Shown here: positions 24,985-34,574 of the stretch, one piece after another | Numbering within the stretch: position 1 is the first letter of the stretch | Layout: each line of letters begins with the position of its first letter | From: Sphingomonas sp. IW22 | Lineage (GTDB): Bacteria > Pseudomonadota > Alphaproteobacteria > Sphingomonadales > Sphingomonadaceae | Assembly (NCBI RefSeq): GCF_041321155.1 | Contig: NZ_JBGGWB010000001.1 | Span: 2,243,501-2,307,500, forward strand | Direction of reading: 5' to 3' | Length of the DNA stretch: 64,000 nt | Translations under genes and position numbers: made by a program | The notes under the pieces: generated by a model | Told to the model about the DNA's origin: nothing | What the model saw: the letters and a program-made list of their open reading frames with translations, nothing else | The model's database searches: none

Positions 24985-26416
24985 TGTAGATTTCCGCTGA
25001 GAATTGACCCGGTAGGGGCATAAATTTCCATTGAGAATTGACCCATGTTTGAACCCGCCCCTGGCTGACCAGTCTGGGGTATCGGGAGTGATCGACATGG
25101 ATTTACTGAGTGTAATTCGCCGGTGGCGCCTTCGTGATAAGATCCCGCTTCGTGAGATCGAGCGGCGCACCGGTTTGTCGCGCAACACGATCCGCAAGTA
25201 TCTGCGCGCGGATACTGTGGTGCCGCAGTTCAAGGTACCTGACCGGTCGAGCAAGCTAGACCCGTTTGCTGAGAAGCTGACGGGTTGGTTGCAAATCGAG
25301 GCTGGCAAATCGCGCAAGCAGAAGCGCACGGCGAAGCAGATGCACGCCGATTTAGTCGCATTGGGCTATGAGGGATCCTACAATCGGGTCGCTGCCTATG
25401 TGCGTGATTTGAAGGCTGGCCGTCTCTTGGCACAGCAGGCCAGCGGGCGCGGAACATACGTGCCTTTGGTTTTTCAGCCCGGTGAAGCGTTCCAATTCGA
25501 CTGGAGCGAAGATTGGGCCATTCTTGGCGGTGAGCACGTCAAGCTACAGGCTGCCCACACCAAGCTATCGCATAGCAAGGCGTTCATCGTGCGGGCCTAT
25601 CCGCTTCAGACGCATGAGATGCTGTTTGATGCGCTGACGCAGGCATTCCGCGTGCTGGGCGGTGTGCCGCAGCGCGGGATCTTCGATAACATGCGGACTG
25701 CGGTCGACAAGATCGGCAAGGGCAAGGCCCGACAGGTCAACGCGCGCTTTACGGCTATGGCTAGCCACTATTTGTTCGAGCCTGCGTTCTGCAATCCGGC
25801 CTCGGGGTGGGAGAAAGGGCAGGTCGAGAAAAATGTCCAGGATGCGCGGCGGCGGCTGTGGCAGCAGTTGCCCGCCTTCCCGGATATCCATGCGCTCAAT
25901 GCCTGGCTCGAAGAGCAATGCATCGCACAATGGGGCGAGATCCAGCACGGTAACTTGCCCGGCACCGTAGCCGATGTACATGCCGCTGAGGTTGGCGCTC
26001 TGATGCCACTGGGGCGGACCTTCGACGGCTTTGTCGAACACACCAAGCGGGTGTCACCGATCTGCCTGATCAGCTTTGAACGCAATCGGTATAGCGTCCC
26101 AGCATCCTTTGCCAACCGCCCGGTTAGCGTCAGGATCTATCCCGAGCGGATCGTGGTGGCGGCCGAAGGTCGGATCCTGTGCGAACATGCTCGGATTATC
26201 GACCGATCTCACCACACCAGAGGGCGGACAATCTATGACTGGCGGCACTATCTGGCAGTAGTCCAGCGCAAGCCGGGGGCACTGCGTAATGGCGCGCCTT
26301 TCTTGCAGCTCCCAGAGGCCTTCAAGCAGCTGCAAAGCCAGCTCCTGCGCCGTCCTGGTGGAGACAAGGAGATGGCGGAGATACTGGCATTGGTGCTGCA
26401 GCATGACGAGCAGGCT
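24985..26416 (+). mobile_element. IS21-family element, left part only
   Basis: The left end carries two direct 20-base terminal repeats of the form TTTCC(GC/AT)TGAGAATTGACCC (24991-25010 and 25025-25044), the multi-repeat ends typical of IS21, followed by istA. The 3' end of istA, istB and the right end are missing, replaced by an IS3-family remnant at about 26417. The element entered the BREX operon at the start of brxC. Confidence 0.8.
25097..26416 (+). pseudogene. istA: Truncated IS21-family transposase IstA
   Basis: Starts at ATG 25097 (MDLLSVIRRWRLRDKIPLRE) with an HTH (REIERRTGLSRNTIRKYL), then a DDE core including FQFDWSEDWA, GIFDNMRTAV and GWEKGQVEKNV. Homology ends after LALVLQHDEQAV, about 440 residues in; the frame then runs through foreign sequence to 26545. 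About the last 60 residues of a normal IstA are lost and istB is absent, so it cannot move by itself. Confidence 0.85.
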
Positions 26417-26489
26417 GTCCGTCGTCAGAACATTCGGCACAACTCGCGGCGTAGATTAGCGGAGTGCGGACCTCGTCAGGGGGTTGATG

Positions 26490-26872
26490 TTAGGCGGCGA
26501 ACTTGCGGTGCTGCAAGCGCCGATGATCGATGGTCTGTCGCTTGATCCTTTCGCGCAGTTTGATGATTGCCGGAGCCCTGCCGAAGTAGGCGTCGGCAGG
26601 CGTCACGTTGGCCAGGCTCTCGTGGTATCGCTGGTGATTGTAGTGCTCGACGAAGGTCTCGATGTGGGCTTCGAGGTCGCCGGGCAGGAAGTAGTTTTCC
26701 AGCAAGATGCGGTTTTTCAGGGTCTGGTGCCAGCGCTCGATCTTGCCCTGGGTTTGGGGATGACACGGGGCGCCGCGGACATGGCTCATCTTCCGGGCCT
26801 CGATGTATTCCGCCAGCTCACCCGCGATGTAGCTGGGGCCATTATCGCTGAGTAGCCGGGGTTTGTGCAGTG
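26490..26872 (-). pseudogene. 3' half of an IS3-family transposase (orfB)
   Basis: Minus-strand frame ending with TAA at 26490. It contains the second catalytic Asp (PRLLSDNGPSYIAGELAEYI), VRGAPCHPQTQGKIERWHQ with the catalytic Glu, and YHESLANVTPADAYFG. The N-terminal part with the first Asp is missing: homology stops at about 26872, where another IS3-family element begins. Sequence 26417-26489 is probably its terminal region. Different IS3 subgroup from the neighbour at 26940-28111. Confidence 0.8.
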
Positions 26873-26939
26873 GTCTGTCTTGGAAAATCCGGTCCATTTC
26901 TGAAGAGAGCCCGCGAGGGTATCTGGAATGGAGAATGGC

Positions 26940-27218
26940 ATGGGACGTCAGCGGTTTACGCCGGAGCAGATCATCGCGAAGCTGCGTGAGGTTGATGTGC
27001 TCGTCGGCCGAGGTTCGACGGCCGTCGAGGCTTGCCGGCAGATCGGCATTGCTGAGCAGACACTGTATCGATGGCGTAAGGAATATGGCGGGCTGAAGGT
27101 CGATCAGGCTCGCCGGATGAAGGAGCTGGAGCGCGAGAATGCGCGGTTGAAGAAGCTCGTCGCAGATCTCGCGCTCGACAAGGCGATCCTCCAGGAGGCG
27201 TCCAAGCTAAATTTCTGA
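26940..27218 (+). CDS. IS3-family transposase OrfA
   Basis: 92 aa from ATG 26940 ([20 protein letters not shown]); an in-frame ATG at 26928 is an alternative. The N-terminal helix-turn-helix ([20 protein letters not shown]) is followed by a leucine-zipper-like stretch ([20 protein letters not shown]). It ends at TGA 27216-27218 just after an AAATTT run where a -1 shift would enter orfB, as usual for IS3 elements. Confidence 0.88.
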   Translation: MGRQRFTPEQIIAKLREVDVLVGRGSTAVEACRQIGIAEQTLYRWRKEYGGLKVDQARRMKELERENARLKKLVADLALDKAILQEASKLNF

Positions 27219-28111
27219 GCCCCTCCCGTCGCCGCGAGGCGATCGAGCAGGTCCGTCGCGTGTTGCCGGTATCGGAGCGGCGGACTTGCCGGGTACTTGG
27301 CCAGCCCCGCTCGACGCAGCGCCACCCACCGAGGGACGATACCGACGAGCAGCGGCTGACCGCCGACATCATCGCGCTGGCGACGAACTATGGTCGGTAT
27401 GGCTATCGTCGTATCCATGCTCTGCTCGGCAATGCCGGCTGGCAAGTCAGCCTGTCGGTGGTCGAGCGGATCTGGCGGCGGGAGGGTTTGAAGGTTCCCA
27501 AACGGCAGCCGAAACGCCGCCGTCTCTGGCTGGGCGACGGGTCGTGCATCCGCCTTCGCCCTCAACATCGCGGGCATGTCTGGTCCTATGACTTCGTCGA
27601 GGATCGGACCCACAACGGACGCAAATTCCGAATGCTCAACATCATCGACGAGTTCAGCAGAGAGTGCCTGGCCATGGTGCCATTGCGGCGCTTCCGGTCG
27701 AACGACGTCATCGACGTGCTGGCCGATCTGTTCATCGAACATGGGCCGCCTCAGCATATCCGGTCCGATAACGGCCCAGAATTCGTCGCTCACGCCGTCC
27801 AGGGCTGGCTCGGCAGGCTGGGCGTCACCACCCTCTATATCGAGCCGGGCAGCCCGTGGGAAAACGGCTATATCGAAAGCTTCAACGCTCGCCTGCGTGA
27901 CGAACTGCTCAACGGCGAGATCTTCTACAGCCTCGAGGAGGTCCGCTGCGTCACCAACTGGTGGCGCGACCATTACAACCGAGCGCGGCCGCACAGCAGT
28001 CTGGGATACCGCCCGCCTGCGCCAGAGACGACGACGATGCCAGCGTGGCCGCTCGGCTCCGCTGCGCTCCGCCTCCCGTCCACGCTGGCATCGGAGGCGC
28101 GCATCAACTAA
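27212..28111 (+). CDS. IS3-family transposase OrfB (expressed by -1 frameshift)
   Basis: About 299 aa in the -1 frame relative to orfA; the first independent start would be GTG 27260. DDE catalytic core: [18 protein letters not shown] (first Asp), [10 protein letters not shown] (second Asp) and [16 protein letters not shown] (Glu), then [14 protein letters not shown]. The DDE set is complete, so the element may be active. Confidence 0.88.
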   Translation, partial: FLSPSRRREAIEQVRRVLPVSERRTCRVLGQPRSTQRHPPRDDTDEQRLTADIIALATNYGRYGYRRIHALLGNAGWQVSLSVVERIWRREGLKVPKRQPKRRRLWLGDGSCIRLRPQHRGHVWSYDFVEDRTHNGRKFRMLNIIDEFSRECLAMVPLRRFRSNDVIDVLADLFIEHGPPQHIRSDNGPEFVAHAVQGWLGRLGVTTLYIEPGSPWENGYIESFNARLRDELLNGEIFYSLEEVRCVTNWWRDHYNRARPHSSLGYRPPAPETTTMPAWPLGSAALRLPSTLASEARIN

Positions 28112-28124
28112 CTATACAACCGGA

Positions 28125-28261
28125 CCGGACATCGCGGGCAGTCCAGGTGCTGACGGCGGACACACCAGATATAGTGCCACAATGACGAGAATGCCGGAGA
28201 TAACCGAAGTCAGGGGGTGCGCTCGGAGCCGTTGTGCCAAGCTCTGTATGGAATTACTCAT
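28125..28261 (-). pseudogene. Truncated small membrane protein downstream of copB
   Basis: ATG at 28259-28261 with GGAG seven bases before it. It encodes MSNSIQSLAQRLRAHPLTSV, then a membrane helix (ISGILVIVALYLVC), and meets the IS3 end about 46 codons in, where it stops artificially. It is the gene that followed copB before the IS-mediated rearrangement. Family not recognised; a membrane component of a copper system would fit the position. Confidence 0.5.
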
Positions 28262-28345
28262 ATCGACGCTCCATTTCCGTCAAACATCTTGACACCTCGA
28301 CTGCCGGGCGAGACTGGTTCAGCTCAATCGAGACGCGAGCCATTC

Positions 28346-29221
28346 TCAGAACCACATCCGGACTCCCGCGACGACGGAGACGAGGCTGGTGTCTTCACCT
28401 TCCGCGCGCGCCAGTCGTTTCGTGCTCCCGTAGCTCTGTGTCCACGAGACACCCACATAGGGAGCGAACTCGCGCTTGACTTCGTAACGCAGCCTGAGAC
28501 CGAGTTCGGTCTTGTTCAGCCCGGAACCGACGCCGAACGACCGATCCTTCTGAACTGCGGCGTCGAACTCGAAGCGCGGTTGCAGGATGAACCGCTGGGT
28601 CAACTGCTGATCATAGGTGGCGGTCGCCCGCATGGAGACCTTACCATCTTGGCTGATGAACAGCGTCGGTTCGAGCGAGTAGCGGTAAGGAGCGAGGCCC
28701 TGCACGCCGATCGCGGCATAGGTTCGCGATTGATTGGGGCCTGGCCCCGAGCGGTGCGCAAAACGGACGCCGGCCTGAAAGTCGAAGAAGGGCGAGATCA
28801 ATCGGCCGTAGAGAAGCTGCCCCTCCTGCTCGCCTCCGCCTGGCCCCGATACGTCTTGCAGCCCTTCGGTCTTGACCCAAAGCCGGTTTACGTCGCCGCC
28901 GTACCAGCCGTAAATATCCCATCGGATTGCTCCCGCGGCGCGACTTTCGCGATACTCAAGCAATTCTGTCACCAAGTAGCTGTAGTTCGCGCTGTCGGCG
29001 GTCGGCTCCGGCCATCCCGAACGCTCCGCAAGGTTGGGCAGCGTTGCTGTCTCCTGGCCTGTCGGGGCAGGTGCAGCAACCGGTTCGGCTTGCGAAGTTT
29101 TGCCGGGAGCCGGCATCGGCATAGCCATCGGTTCGCCAGCTCCCTGCACGCCCGTCTCCTGTGCTTGAAGACCGGTCGGCAGCACGAACAGGACGGGCAA
29201 CAATGAAGGTGTGAAGCGCAA
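28346..29221 (-). CDS. copB: Copper resistance protein B, outer membrane
   Basis: 291 aa from a TTG start with GGAGA seven bases upstream. N-terminal signal peptide (RFTPSLLPVLFVLPTGLQAQ), a short Met/Pro-rich linker (GEPMAMPMPAPGK), then the CopB beta-barrel: YSYLVTELLEYRES, WDIYGWYGGDVNRLWVKTEG, FDFQAGVRFA, LAPYRYSLEPTLFIS, ending VAGVRMWF with the terminal aromatic typical of outer-membrane proteins. Thirteen bases downstream of copA, so one operon. Confidence 0.92.
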   Translation of the reverse strand: MRFTPSLLPVLFVLPTGLQAQETGVQGAGEPMAMPMPAPGKTSQAEPVAAPAPTGQETATLPNLAERSGWPEPTADSANYSYLVTELLEYRESRAAGAIRWDIYGWYGGDVNRLWVKTEGLQDVSGPGGGEQEGQLLYGRLISPFFDFQAGVRFAHRSGPGPNQSRTYAAIGVQGLAPYRYSLEPTLFISQDGKVSMRATATYDQQLTQRFILQPRFEFDAAVQKDRSFGVGSGLNKTELGLRLRYEVKREFAPYVGVSWTQSYGSTKRLARAEGEDTSLVSVVAGVRMWF

Positions 29222-29234
29222 CGGCTTTCTCCGG

Positions 29235-31196
29235 TCAGGCGGGGGAGGAGACTTCGACGACGCGGAACATGCCCATCTCCATGTGGAGCAACAGGTGGCA
29301 GTGCATCGCCCATTGCCCAGGTGCGTCTGCGGTCACAGCCACCGTCAGGCGCTCGGCGGGTTTGACGCTGACCGTATGCTTGCGCGGCTGGTTCGCTCCG
29401 CCGCCGTTCTCGAGCTCCATCCACATGCCGTGAAGGTGGATCGGATGTTCCATCATGGTGTCGTTGACGAACACCATGCGCAGCCGTTCGCCATATCTGA
29501 ACGCGATCGGGGTGCGCGCTTCGGAGTATTTCTTGCCGTCGAAGGACCAGCTGTAGCGGTCCATGTTGCCCGTGATGTGCAGTTCGATCTCGCGCTCGGG
29601 CGCACGCAGATCGGTTTGCGGGATCACGCTGCGAAGATCGGCGTAGACCAGGACGCGCGAATTCTCGGTGTCGAACCCCGAGCCCGGTTCGCCGAGACGG
29701 TTCTTCGCGACCATGGCGATCGAGGAATTGCCGACCCCGTGTGTGTCGGGGCCGTGAGCGAAGCGCTGATCTTTGGCCGCGGCGCCTTCGCCGCTCATGC
29801 CCGGCATCGCACCCATGGCGCCCATCGCGCCGCCGGTCGTCGGCATGTCGGCCATGCCCGATTGGTGCGCCGTCTTCAGTTTTTCGGCGGCGTCCGCGCG
29901 AACCCGCTCGGCCGCGCCCATGTTCTGCATCTGGTGACCGCTCATGTCCATGACTGGCGGTGACGAGGGAGCGACGGCGCCCGGCATCCCGGACATGCTC
30001 CCCATCCCGGCCTTGCCCGCGCCCATGTCCATGCCGCCCATGTCCATGCCGCCCATGTCCATGCCCATGTCGGCCATCGTCCGGATCGGCCGCGGCCGAC
30101 GCGGCGGGATCGGGGCGGTCATGCCCGCGCGCGGGGCGAGGGTGCCGCGCGCGAACCCGCTCCGGTCCATCGTCTCCGCCATCAGCGTGTAGGCGCGGTC
30201 CTCAGGCACGACGATCACGTCGAACGTTTCGCCGGGCGCGATCCGGAACTCATCGACCTCAACCGGCTGGACGTTCAGCCCGTCCGCCTGCACCACGGTC
30301 ATCTTGAGCCCGGGGATGCGGATGTCGAAATAGGTCATTGCGCCAGCCGCGATGAAGCGCAGGCGCACGCGCTCGCCCGGCCGGAACAGCCCGGTCCAAT
30401 TGGCGTCACTCGTCAGTCCGTTGATGAGGTAAGTGTAGGTGTATCCGGTGACGTCGGCGAAGTCGGTCGGGTCCATGCGCATCTTGGACCAGCTGAGCCG
30501 TTCCGTGAGCGTCGCCGACCAGCCGTTCGCGCCGACATCGCGGACGAGATCGGCCAGCGTGCGCTTCTGATAATTGTAATATCCGGACTGCTTCTTGAGA
30601 TTGGCGATAATTTTTTCTGGGGCCTCGAAGCTCCAGTCGGACATCAACACGACATAGTCCCGGTCGAAGGCGACGGGATCGGGACCGGCCGGATCGATGA
30701 CGAAGGGCGCGTAAACGCCGAGCAGCTCCTGCCCGCCCGAATGGCTGTGGCACCAGTAGGTGCCGCTCTGAAGCAGCGGAAAGCGGTAGGTGAACGTCTC
30801 GCCGGGCGCGATGCCGGCGAAGCTCACGCCGGGAACCCCGTCCATGCCCGGGGGCAGGAGGATCCCGTGCCAGTGGATCGAGGCGATCTCCTTCAAGCGG
30901 TTCGTAACCCGTATGACGGCCTCCTCGCCCTCGCGGAAACGCAGGAGCGGCCCCGGCACGGTTCCGTTGATCGCCATCGCCTTGCCGGGACGTCCGTCGA
31001 CCATCAGTCGGTAGTCGTCGATCTCCAGATCGTAGCTGCGCACGCCTGCCGCGGCGGGGTTCGAAACCGCCAATGCCTGGCTGTCCTGTGTCCAGGCATA
31101 GGCCGGCGCTCCGCGCGCAAGCACCGCGGCGAGACCAAGCAGGCCGCCATTCGTCAGCACTCTTCGCCGGTCGATTACCTCAGAGGGGCTGATCAT
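29235..31196 (-). CDS. copA: Multicopper oxidase CopA, periplasmic
   Basis: 653 aa. A Tat-type signal (DRRRVLTNGGLLGLAAVLA) precedes three cupredoxin domains. Copper ligands are visible: SIHWHGILLP, YWCHSHSGGQ, HPIHLHGMWME and WAMHCHLLLHMEMGMF. Between the second and third domains lies a Met-rich stretch (about 370-430, repeated MGGMDMGG units) that binds copper(I). It oxidises cuprous ion in the periplasm and pairs with CopB. Unlike most copA genes, it sits behind an FNR-type promoter with a 159-base leader that includes a merR remnant. Confidence 0.95.
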   Translation of the reverse strand: MISPSEVIDRRRVLTNGGLLGLAAVLARGAPAYAWTQDSQALAVSNPAAAGVRSYDLEIDDYRLMVDGRPGKAMAINGTVPGPLLRFREGEEAVIRVTNRLKEIASIHWHGILLPPGMDGVPGVSFAGIAPGETFTYRFPLLQSGTYWCHSHSGGQELLGVYAPFVIDPAGPDPVAFDRDYVVLMSDWSFEAPEKIIANLKKQSGYYNYQKRTLADLVRDVGANGWSATLTERLSWSKMRMDPTDFADVTGYTYTYLINGLTSDANWTGLFRPGERVRLRFIAAGAMTYFDIRIPGLKMTVVQADGLNVQPVEVDEFRIAPGETFDVIVVPEDRAYTLMAETMDRSGFARGTLAPRAGMTAPIPPRRPRPIRTMADMGMDMGGMDMGGMDMGAGKAGMGSMSGMPGAVAPSSPPVMDMSGHQMQNMGAAERVRADAAEKLKTAHQSGMADMPTTGGAMGAMGAMPGMSGEGAAAKDQRFAHGPDTHGVGNSSIAMVAKNRLGEPGSGFDTENSRVLVYADLRSVIPQTDLRAPEREIELHITGNMDRYSWSFDGKKYSEARTPIAFRYGERLRMVFVNDTMMEHPIHLHGMWMELENGGGANQPRKHTVSVKPAERLTVAVTADAPGQWAMHCHLLLHMEMGMFRVVEVSSPA

Positions 31197-31280
31197 CCTT
31201 GGCCTTTCTCATTTCGGCAGAGCGGCTGCCGCTATGCAGCGCGCGCCGGACATCGAATCGCTTGCAGCAGCGGATGGCTT

Positions 31281-31331
31281 GGTCCGGAGGCCTACGGCCA
31301 CTGGAAATTCGCCAATTGTGAAACCGCCCAT
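31281..31331 (-). pseudogene. merR 5' remnant upstream of copA
   Basis: ATG at 31329-31331 begins MGGFTIGEFPVAVGLRT, which lines up with the start of the MerR-type gene at 43253 (MAGLTIGAFAKAVGVRP). After about 17 codons the similarity ends. With the promoter copy just upstream it shows that copA was joined to a promoter-merR unit whose merR then decayed or was cut out. Confidence 0.6.
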
Positions 31332-31361
31332 CACTGACCTCAATCGCTCTATCGCGCTTGG

Positions 31362-31403
31362 ATCATAGTCCAGGGTCAAGGTCGTTCTTTTGACCCTGAT
31401 CAA
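31362..31403 (-). promoter_or_regulatory. FNR-type class II promoter of copA
   Basis: FNR-like box 31390-31403 (minus strand TTGATCAGGGTCAA), then 22 bases to the -10 hexamer TATGAT (31362-31367). The box centre lies near -41.5 if transcription starts at about 31355, the standard class II geometry. Nearly identical in sequence to the copies at 37786 and 43285. Confidence 0.7.
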
Positions 31404-31448
31404 AAAGGAGAAGGCTCGTGGCGGCGGCTAGGGCGAGAGCCTGTGAAC

Positions 31449-31949
31449 TCAACCGTCTTGTGGGCCGTTGGTGCACGGGTCCGATCGGCAGTGTTCAGCG
31501 ACCGTGCTCCGCAAACCGCGACTCGCCATCAGCATTTCCGTCACGAACGCCGCGAGTGCGCCGATGGTGAACACAATTGCCAAACCAAAAAGTATGAACA
31601 ACGCCGAGACGACCGTGTTATTGCGCAAAGCGCCGAGAAAGAGCACAAGCGTTGCGCTGCTGGTCGCTCCTCCAGCGAGAGCGCCGAGCACGACGGCCGC
31701 ATCAAGCACCAGCGATCGCCTCCGCTGATAGGCTAGCTGGACCGAAAGGAGTAAGCCGTCCGCTGCATTGGCTCTCTCGAGCGCTAGCGCAAGCTGATCC
31801 ACCCGGTCGGCCACACGGGCGAGGCGAGTCGAGAACACGTTGAGGAGCGCCGCGATACCTGAGAGCAGGAATATAGGTGTCAACGCGACCTGAATTATAT
31901 GCGTGACGCTGTCCAGCGATGAAGGATGGCCAATGTCAATGTCTAGCAT
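31449..31949 (-). CDS. DUF2721 membrane protein
   Basis: 166 aa with three hydrophobic helices: THIIQVALTPIFLLSGIAAL near residues 16-36, LVLDAAVVLGALAGGATSSA in the middle and VVSALFILFGLAIVFTIGAL later. The RLARVADRVDQL segment after the first helix is the DUF2721 hallmark. Inner-membrane, function unknown. It lies between the copA promoter and the decayed cytochrome copy; it reads toward copA but copA has its own promoter. Confidence 0.85.
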   Translation of the reverse strand: MLDIDIGHPSSLDSVTHIIQVALTPIFLLSGIAALLNVFSTRLARVADRVDQLALALERANAADGLLLSVQLAYQRRRSLVLDAAVVLGALAGGATSSATLVLFLGALRNNTVVSALFILFGLAIVFTIGALAAFVTEMLMASRGLRSTVAEHCRSDPCTNGPQDG

Positions 31950-31979
31950 AATGAGACCGGTTTAACTGCGGATTTGCCA

Positions 31980-32240
31980 GATAGCCATGGTAACGCCGGG
32001 ACTTGCTGAGGTCAGTGTTACTTTGACCATGCCAACGCCCTTGATGTTATTGAACGAGTCGGTCCGGTGGCACGCAAAGAACTGATCCACCCGCGGCTCT
32101 CTGACCCGTAATCGACTTATCCATCATTTCAAAGTGCACCATATAGTGGCTCGGCGGTGCCTTGTGGTACTGAGAACAAGTGGTTGACCGAGGACTTGGG
32201 TGTAAAACCCGACAATCTTTCACGTTGAGCGCGCGAAAAC
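31980..32240 (-). pseudogene. Decayed copy of the multiheme cytochrome c 3' end
   Basis: Minus-strand peptides match the C-terminus of the cytochrome at 38082-38777 but in shifted frames: HPSPRSTTCSQYHKAPPSH against HPSPKSKECAQCHKPPPSH, FEMMDKSITGQR against FEMMDRSITGQR, then (one frame over) FFACHRTDSFNNIKGVG against CFACHQTDSFNNIKGVG. One heme motif has lost its second Cys, and at least one frameshift is present. A segmental duplication that has degenerated. Confidence 0.8.
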
Positions 32241-32315
32241 CGCCGACAGGCCAAGCAGGCCGGCGCCCGCCATATCTCGCGCCGGCCGATGCGATCGAGA
32301 GCCGTGTCATAACGA

Positions 32316-32578
32316 TCAGCTGCCCGCGAAATCGAGGACGACGCGCGCGGCCACATCGCCACGTTGCAGCCGGCCCAGAACCTCGTTGATCGCCGACAGC
32401 GGCTGCAGTTCGATATTCGCCTTGACCTTGCCCTCGGCGGCAAATGCGAGGGCTTCGGCCATGTCTTGGCGGGTGCCGACGAACGATCCGCGAATGGTGA
32501 TGCAGTCAACGACTACATCGAAGAGCGAGACCGGAAACTCGCCGGGCGGCAGCCCGACCAGCACGCAGGTTCCGCGCT
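32316..32578 (-). pseudogene. Alcohol dehydrogenase fragment, 3' piece
   Basis: Encodes the C-terminal end of a zinc-type medium-chain alcohol dehydrogenase: [20 protein letters not shown], then [20 protein letters not shown] and [18 protein letters not shown]. It is continuous with the piece at 37535-37790 once the outer IS66 and one target duplication are removed: 256 + 263 bases give 173 codons with no interruption. Confidence 0.85.
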
Positions 32579-32611
32579 TGCGGGTCGTAAGCGTGGCGTG
32601 AGGACCGCAGT

Positions 32612-34171
32612 TTATGCGGCTTGGGCTGTTGGCTGATCTGTCTGGGGCACCCAGTTCCACGGCATCAGCTCGTCCCAGCGGGTGGCGGGCCAGTCGCCGG
32701 CGACCCTGGCGATGACATCGGCGATATAGGCCTGCGGGTCGACGCCGTTGGCCTTGCAGGTCTGGATGACGGTGTAGATGGCGGCGGCTCGCTCGCCGCC
32801 TGCGCGCGAACCCGCGAACAGCCAGTTGCGCCTTCCCACGGCGACGCCGCGCAGGGCCCGCTCCGCGATGTTGTTGTCGATCTCCAGACGCCCGTCACCC
32901 AGGAAGCGGCACAGCGCCGGCCAGCGTTTGGTGCCATAGGCGATGGCTTTGGCCATGTCGGACTTGGGCGACAGGCGGCGAAGGGCAGCGTCGAGCACCT
33001 CGCGCAAGGCGTCGACCAGCGACTGGCTTCGTTCCTGTCGCGCTCGACGGCGTACATCCGGCGGCTGACCACGCACCTCCGCCTCGACGGCATAGAGCGC
33101 GCCGATGCGCTCCAGGATATCGGTGGTCAGCGGCGTGGAGAGGCGCTCGTGCAGGTCGAACACCTTGCGCCGGAAGTGTGCCCAGCATGCCACCTCTGTG
33201 ACGCCACCGCGGTACAGGGCGTCATAGCCCGCATAGGCATCGGCCTGGAGAAAGCCGCGAAAGCCGGCGAGATGCGCCTGCGGGTGCGCCGCGGTGCGGT
33301 CGGGCGTGAAGCGATACCATGTTGCGGGCGGTGTCGTGCTGCCGGACGCCTGGTCGTCGGCGGCGTACACCCACAGCCGCCCGGTCGCGGTCTTGCCACG
33401 GCCGGGGTCGAGCACCGGCACCGGCGTGTCGTCGGCGTGGATCTTGTCGGCCTTGAGCACCTCGTCACGGATACGGCTGACCACCGGGTCGAGCAGTGCT
33501 GCAGCTTGCCCGGCCCAGCCCGCGAGCGTCGAGCGGTCGATCTCGAGCCCCTGCGCGGCCATCATCTCGGCCTGGCGGTACAACGGCAGATGGTGGTCGA
33601 ACTTGGAGACGACGACGTGCGCCAGCGTCGCGAAGGTCGCCTTGCCCCGCGCCACAGCGCTGACCGGCGCGGGTGCCTGGACGATCTTCTCGCAAGACCG
33701 GCAGCTGTATTTGGGGCGGACGTTGCGCACGACCCGCCAGCGCACCGGCACGATGTCGAGCATCTCGTGCGCGTCCACGCCCAGCCGGCGCAGCGCACCA
33801 CCGCAGTCCGGGCAGGTGCAGATACCGGACGCCGGCTCGTGGACGACCTCCTCGCGCGGCAGATGCTCCGGCAGACTGCGGACCGGTGCCAGGCGCGGCG
33901 CTACTCCAGGCGCCGCAGTCTCGACTTCGGAAACATCCCGCTCCGTTTCCAGCTCTTCCAGCGCCAGCTCGAGCTGTTCGATCTCGCGGCCCAACTTCTC
34001 GGAGGAGGCACCGAACTGCATCCGCCGCAGTCGGGCGATCTGCCCGCGCAACGTGTCGATGAGCAGATCGCGGGCGGCGAGCGCGGCATTCGCCCGGGCG
34101 AGCGATGCCTCCAGCGCGGCGATCCGCGCGGTGGCATCAGCAGGGGAAACAGGCGCTTCCAGCACCCGCAT
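32612..34171 (-). CDS. tnpC: IS66 transposase TnpC (outer element)
   Basis: 519 aa from ATG 34171 (a GTG at 34186 is possible). N-terminal coiled coil (about 10-90), then a zinc-finger-like [10 protein letters not shown] and [10 protein letters not shown], and the DDE core: [28 protein letters not shown], and ending [19 protein letters not shown]. The C-terminus ends WNWVPQTDQ. Appears intact. Confidence 0.92.
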   Translation of the reverse strand: MRVLEAPVSPADATARIAALEASLARANAALAARDLLIDTLRGQIARLRRMQFGASSEKLGREIEQLELALEELETERDVSEVETAAPGVAPRLAPVRSLPEHLPREEVVHEPASGICTCPDCGGALRRLGVDAHEMLDIVPVRWRVVRNVRPKYSCRSCEKIVQAPAPVSAVARGKATFATLAHVVVSKFDHHLPLYRQAEMMAAQGLEIDRSTLAGWAGQAAALLDPVVSRIRDEVLKADKIHADDTPVPVLDPGRGKTATGRLWVYAADDQASGSTTPPATWYRFTPDRTAAHPQAHLAGFRGFLQADAYAGYDALYRGGVTEVACWAHFRRKVFDLHERLSTPLTTDILERIGALYAVEAEVRGQPPDVRRRARQERSQSLVDALREVLDAALRRLSPKSDMAKAIAYGTKRWPALCRFLGDGRLEIDNNIAERALRGVAVGRRNWLFAGSRAGGERAAAIYTVIQTCKANGVDPQAYIADVIARVAGDWPATRWDELMPWNWVPQTDQPTAQAA

Positions 34172-34226
34172 TTCATAACAGATCACGCATCGACGGGCGA
34201 GAAAAAGCGTCGCAAAACCGCCGTTT

Positions 34227-34574
34227 TCACCCCGCCAGCGTCGGCGTGAACGTCCGCTCTGGGCGACGCCAGTCGATGCCCTCCAGCAGCATCGACAATT
34301 GTGCCGGCGTCAGCGTCACCGTGCCCGTCGCGGTCACCGGCCAGACGAACCGACCCCGGTCGAGCCGCTTGGAGAACAGGCACAGGCCTTGCCCATCGAA
34401 CCACAGCAGCTTGACCAGATGACCCCGCTTGCCCCGGAACGCGAACAACGCGCCCGAGTGCGGGTTCTGGGCCAGCACCTGCTGCACCAGTACCGCCAGG
34501 CCATCGAACCCTTTGCGCATGTCGGTGACGCCACACGCCAGGAACACCCGCGTCGGCAACGGCGTGGGGCTCAA
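34227..34574 (-). CDS. tnpB: IS66 accessory protein TnpB (outer element)
   Basis: 115 aa, the usual TnpB size, if it starts at TTG 34572-34574, which overlaps the tnpA stop as TTGA. The protein shows RVFLACGVTDMRKGFDGLAV, GALFAFRGKRGHLVKLLW and FVWPVT. Needed for IS66 transposition; exact role unsettled. Confidence 0.85.
   Translation of the reverse strand: MSPTPLPTRVFLACGVTDMRKGFDGLAVLVQQVLAQNPHSGALFAFRGKRGHLVKLLWFDGQGLCLFSKRLDRGRFVWPVTATGTVTLTPAQLSMLLEGIDWRRPERTFTPTLAG

Larger units (their letters stand above)
26873..28130 (+). mobile_element. IS3-family element (IS407-like group), boundaries approximate
   Basis: An apparently complete orfA/orfB pair sits between a broken IS3 orfB on the left and a truncated minus-strand gene on the right. 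Likely ends are TGTC at about 26877 and GACA at about 28127, but the terminal repeats do not match well and no target duplication was found. This suggests that one side was reshaped by a deletion. Confidence 0.7.

Noticed and set aside
25031..25096. Upstream in-frame extension of istA
   Set aside because: It lies within the IS terminal repeat region; ATG 25097 gives the usual IstA N-terminus.
28217..29206. 329-codon plus-strand frame
   Set aside because: Antisense of copB; copB has a signal peptide and beta-barrel pattern.
29948..30062. Tandem repeat-like stretch that could be taken for a CRISPR or satellite
   Set aside because: It encodes the MGGMDMGG repeats of CopA in frame; no spacers or cas genes exist in the window.
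32621..34249. 542-codon plus-strand frame
   Set aside because: Antisense of the outer IS66 tnpC; no ribosome site and no domain.
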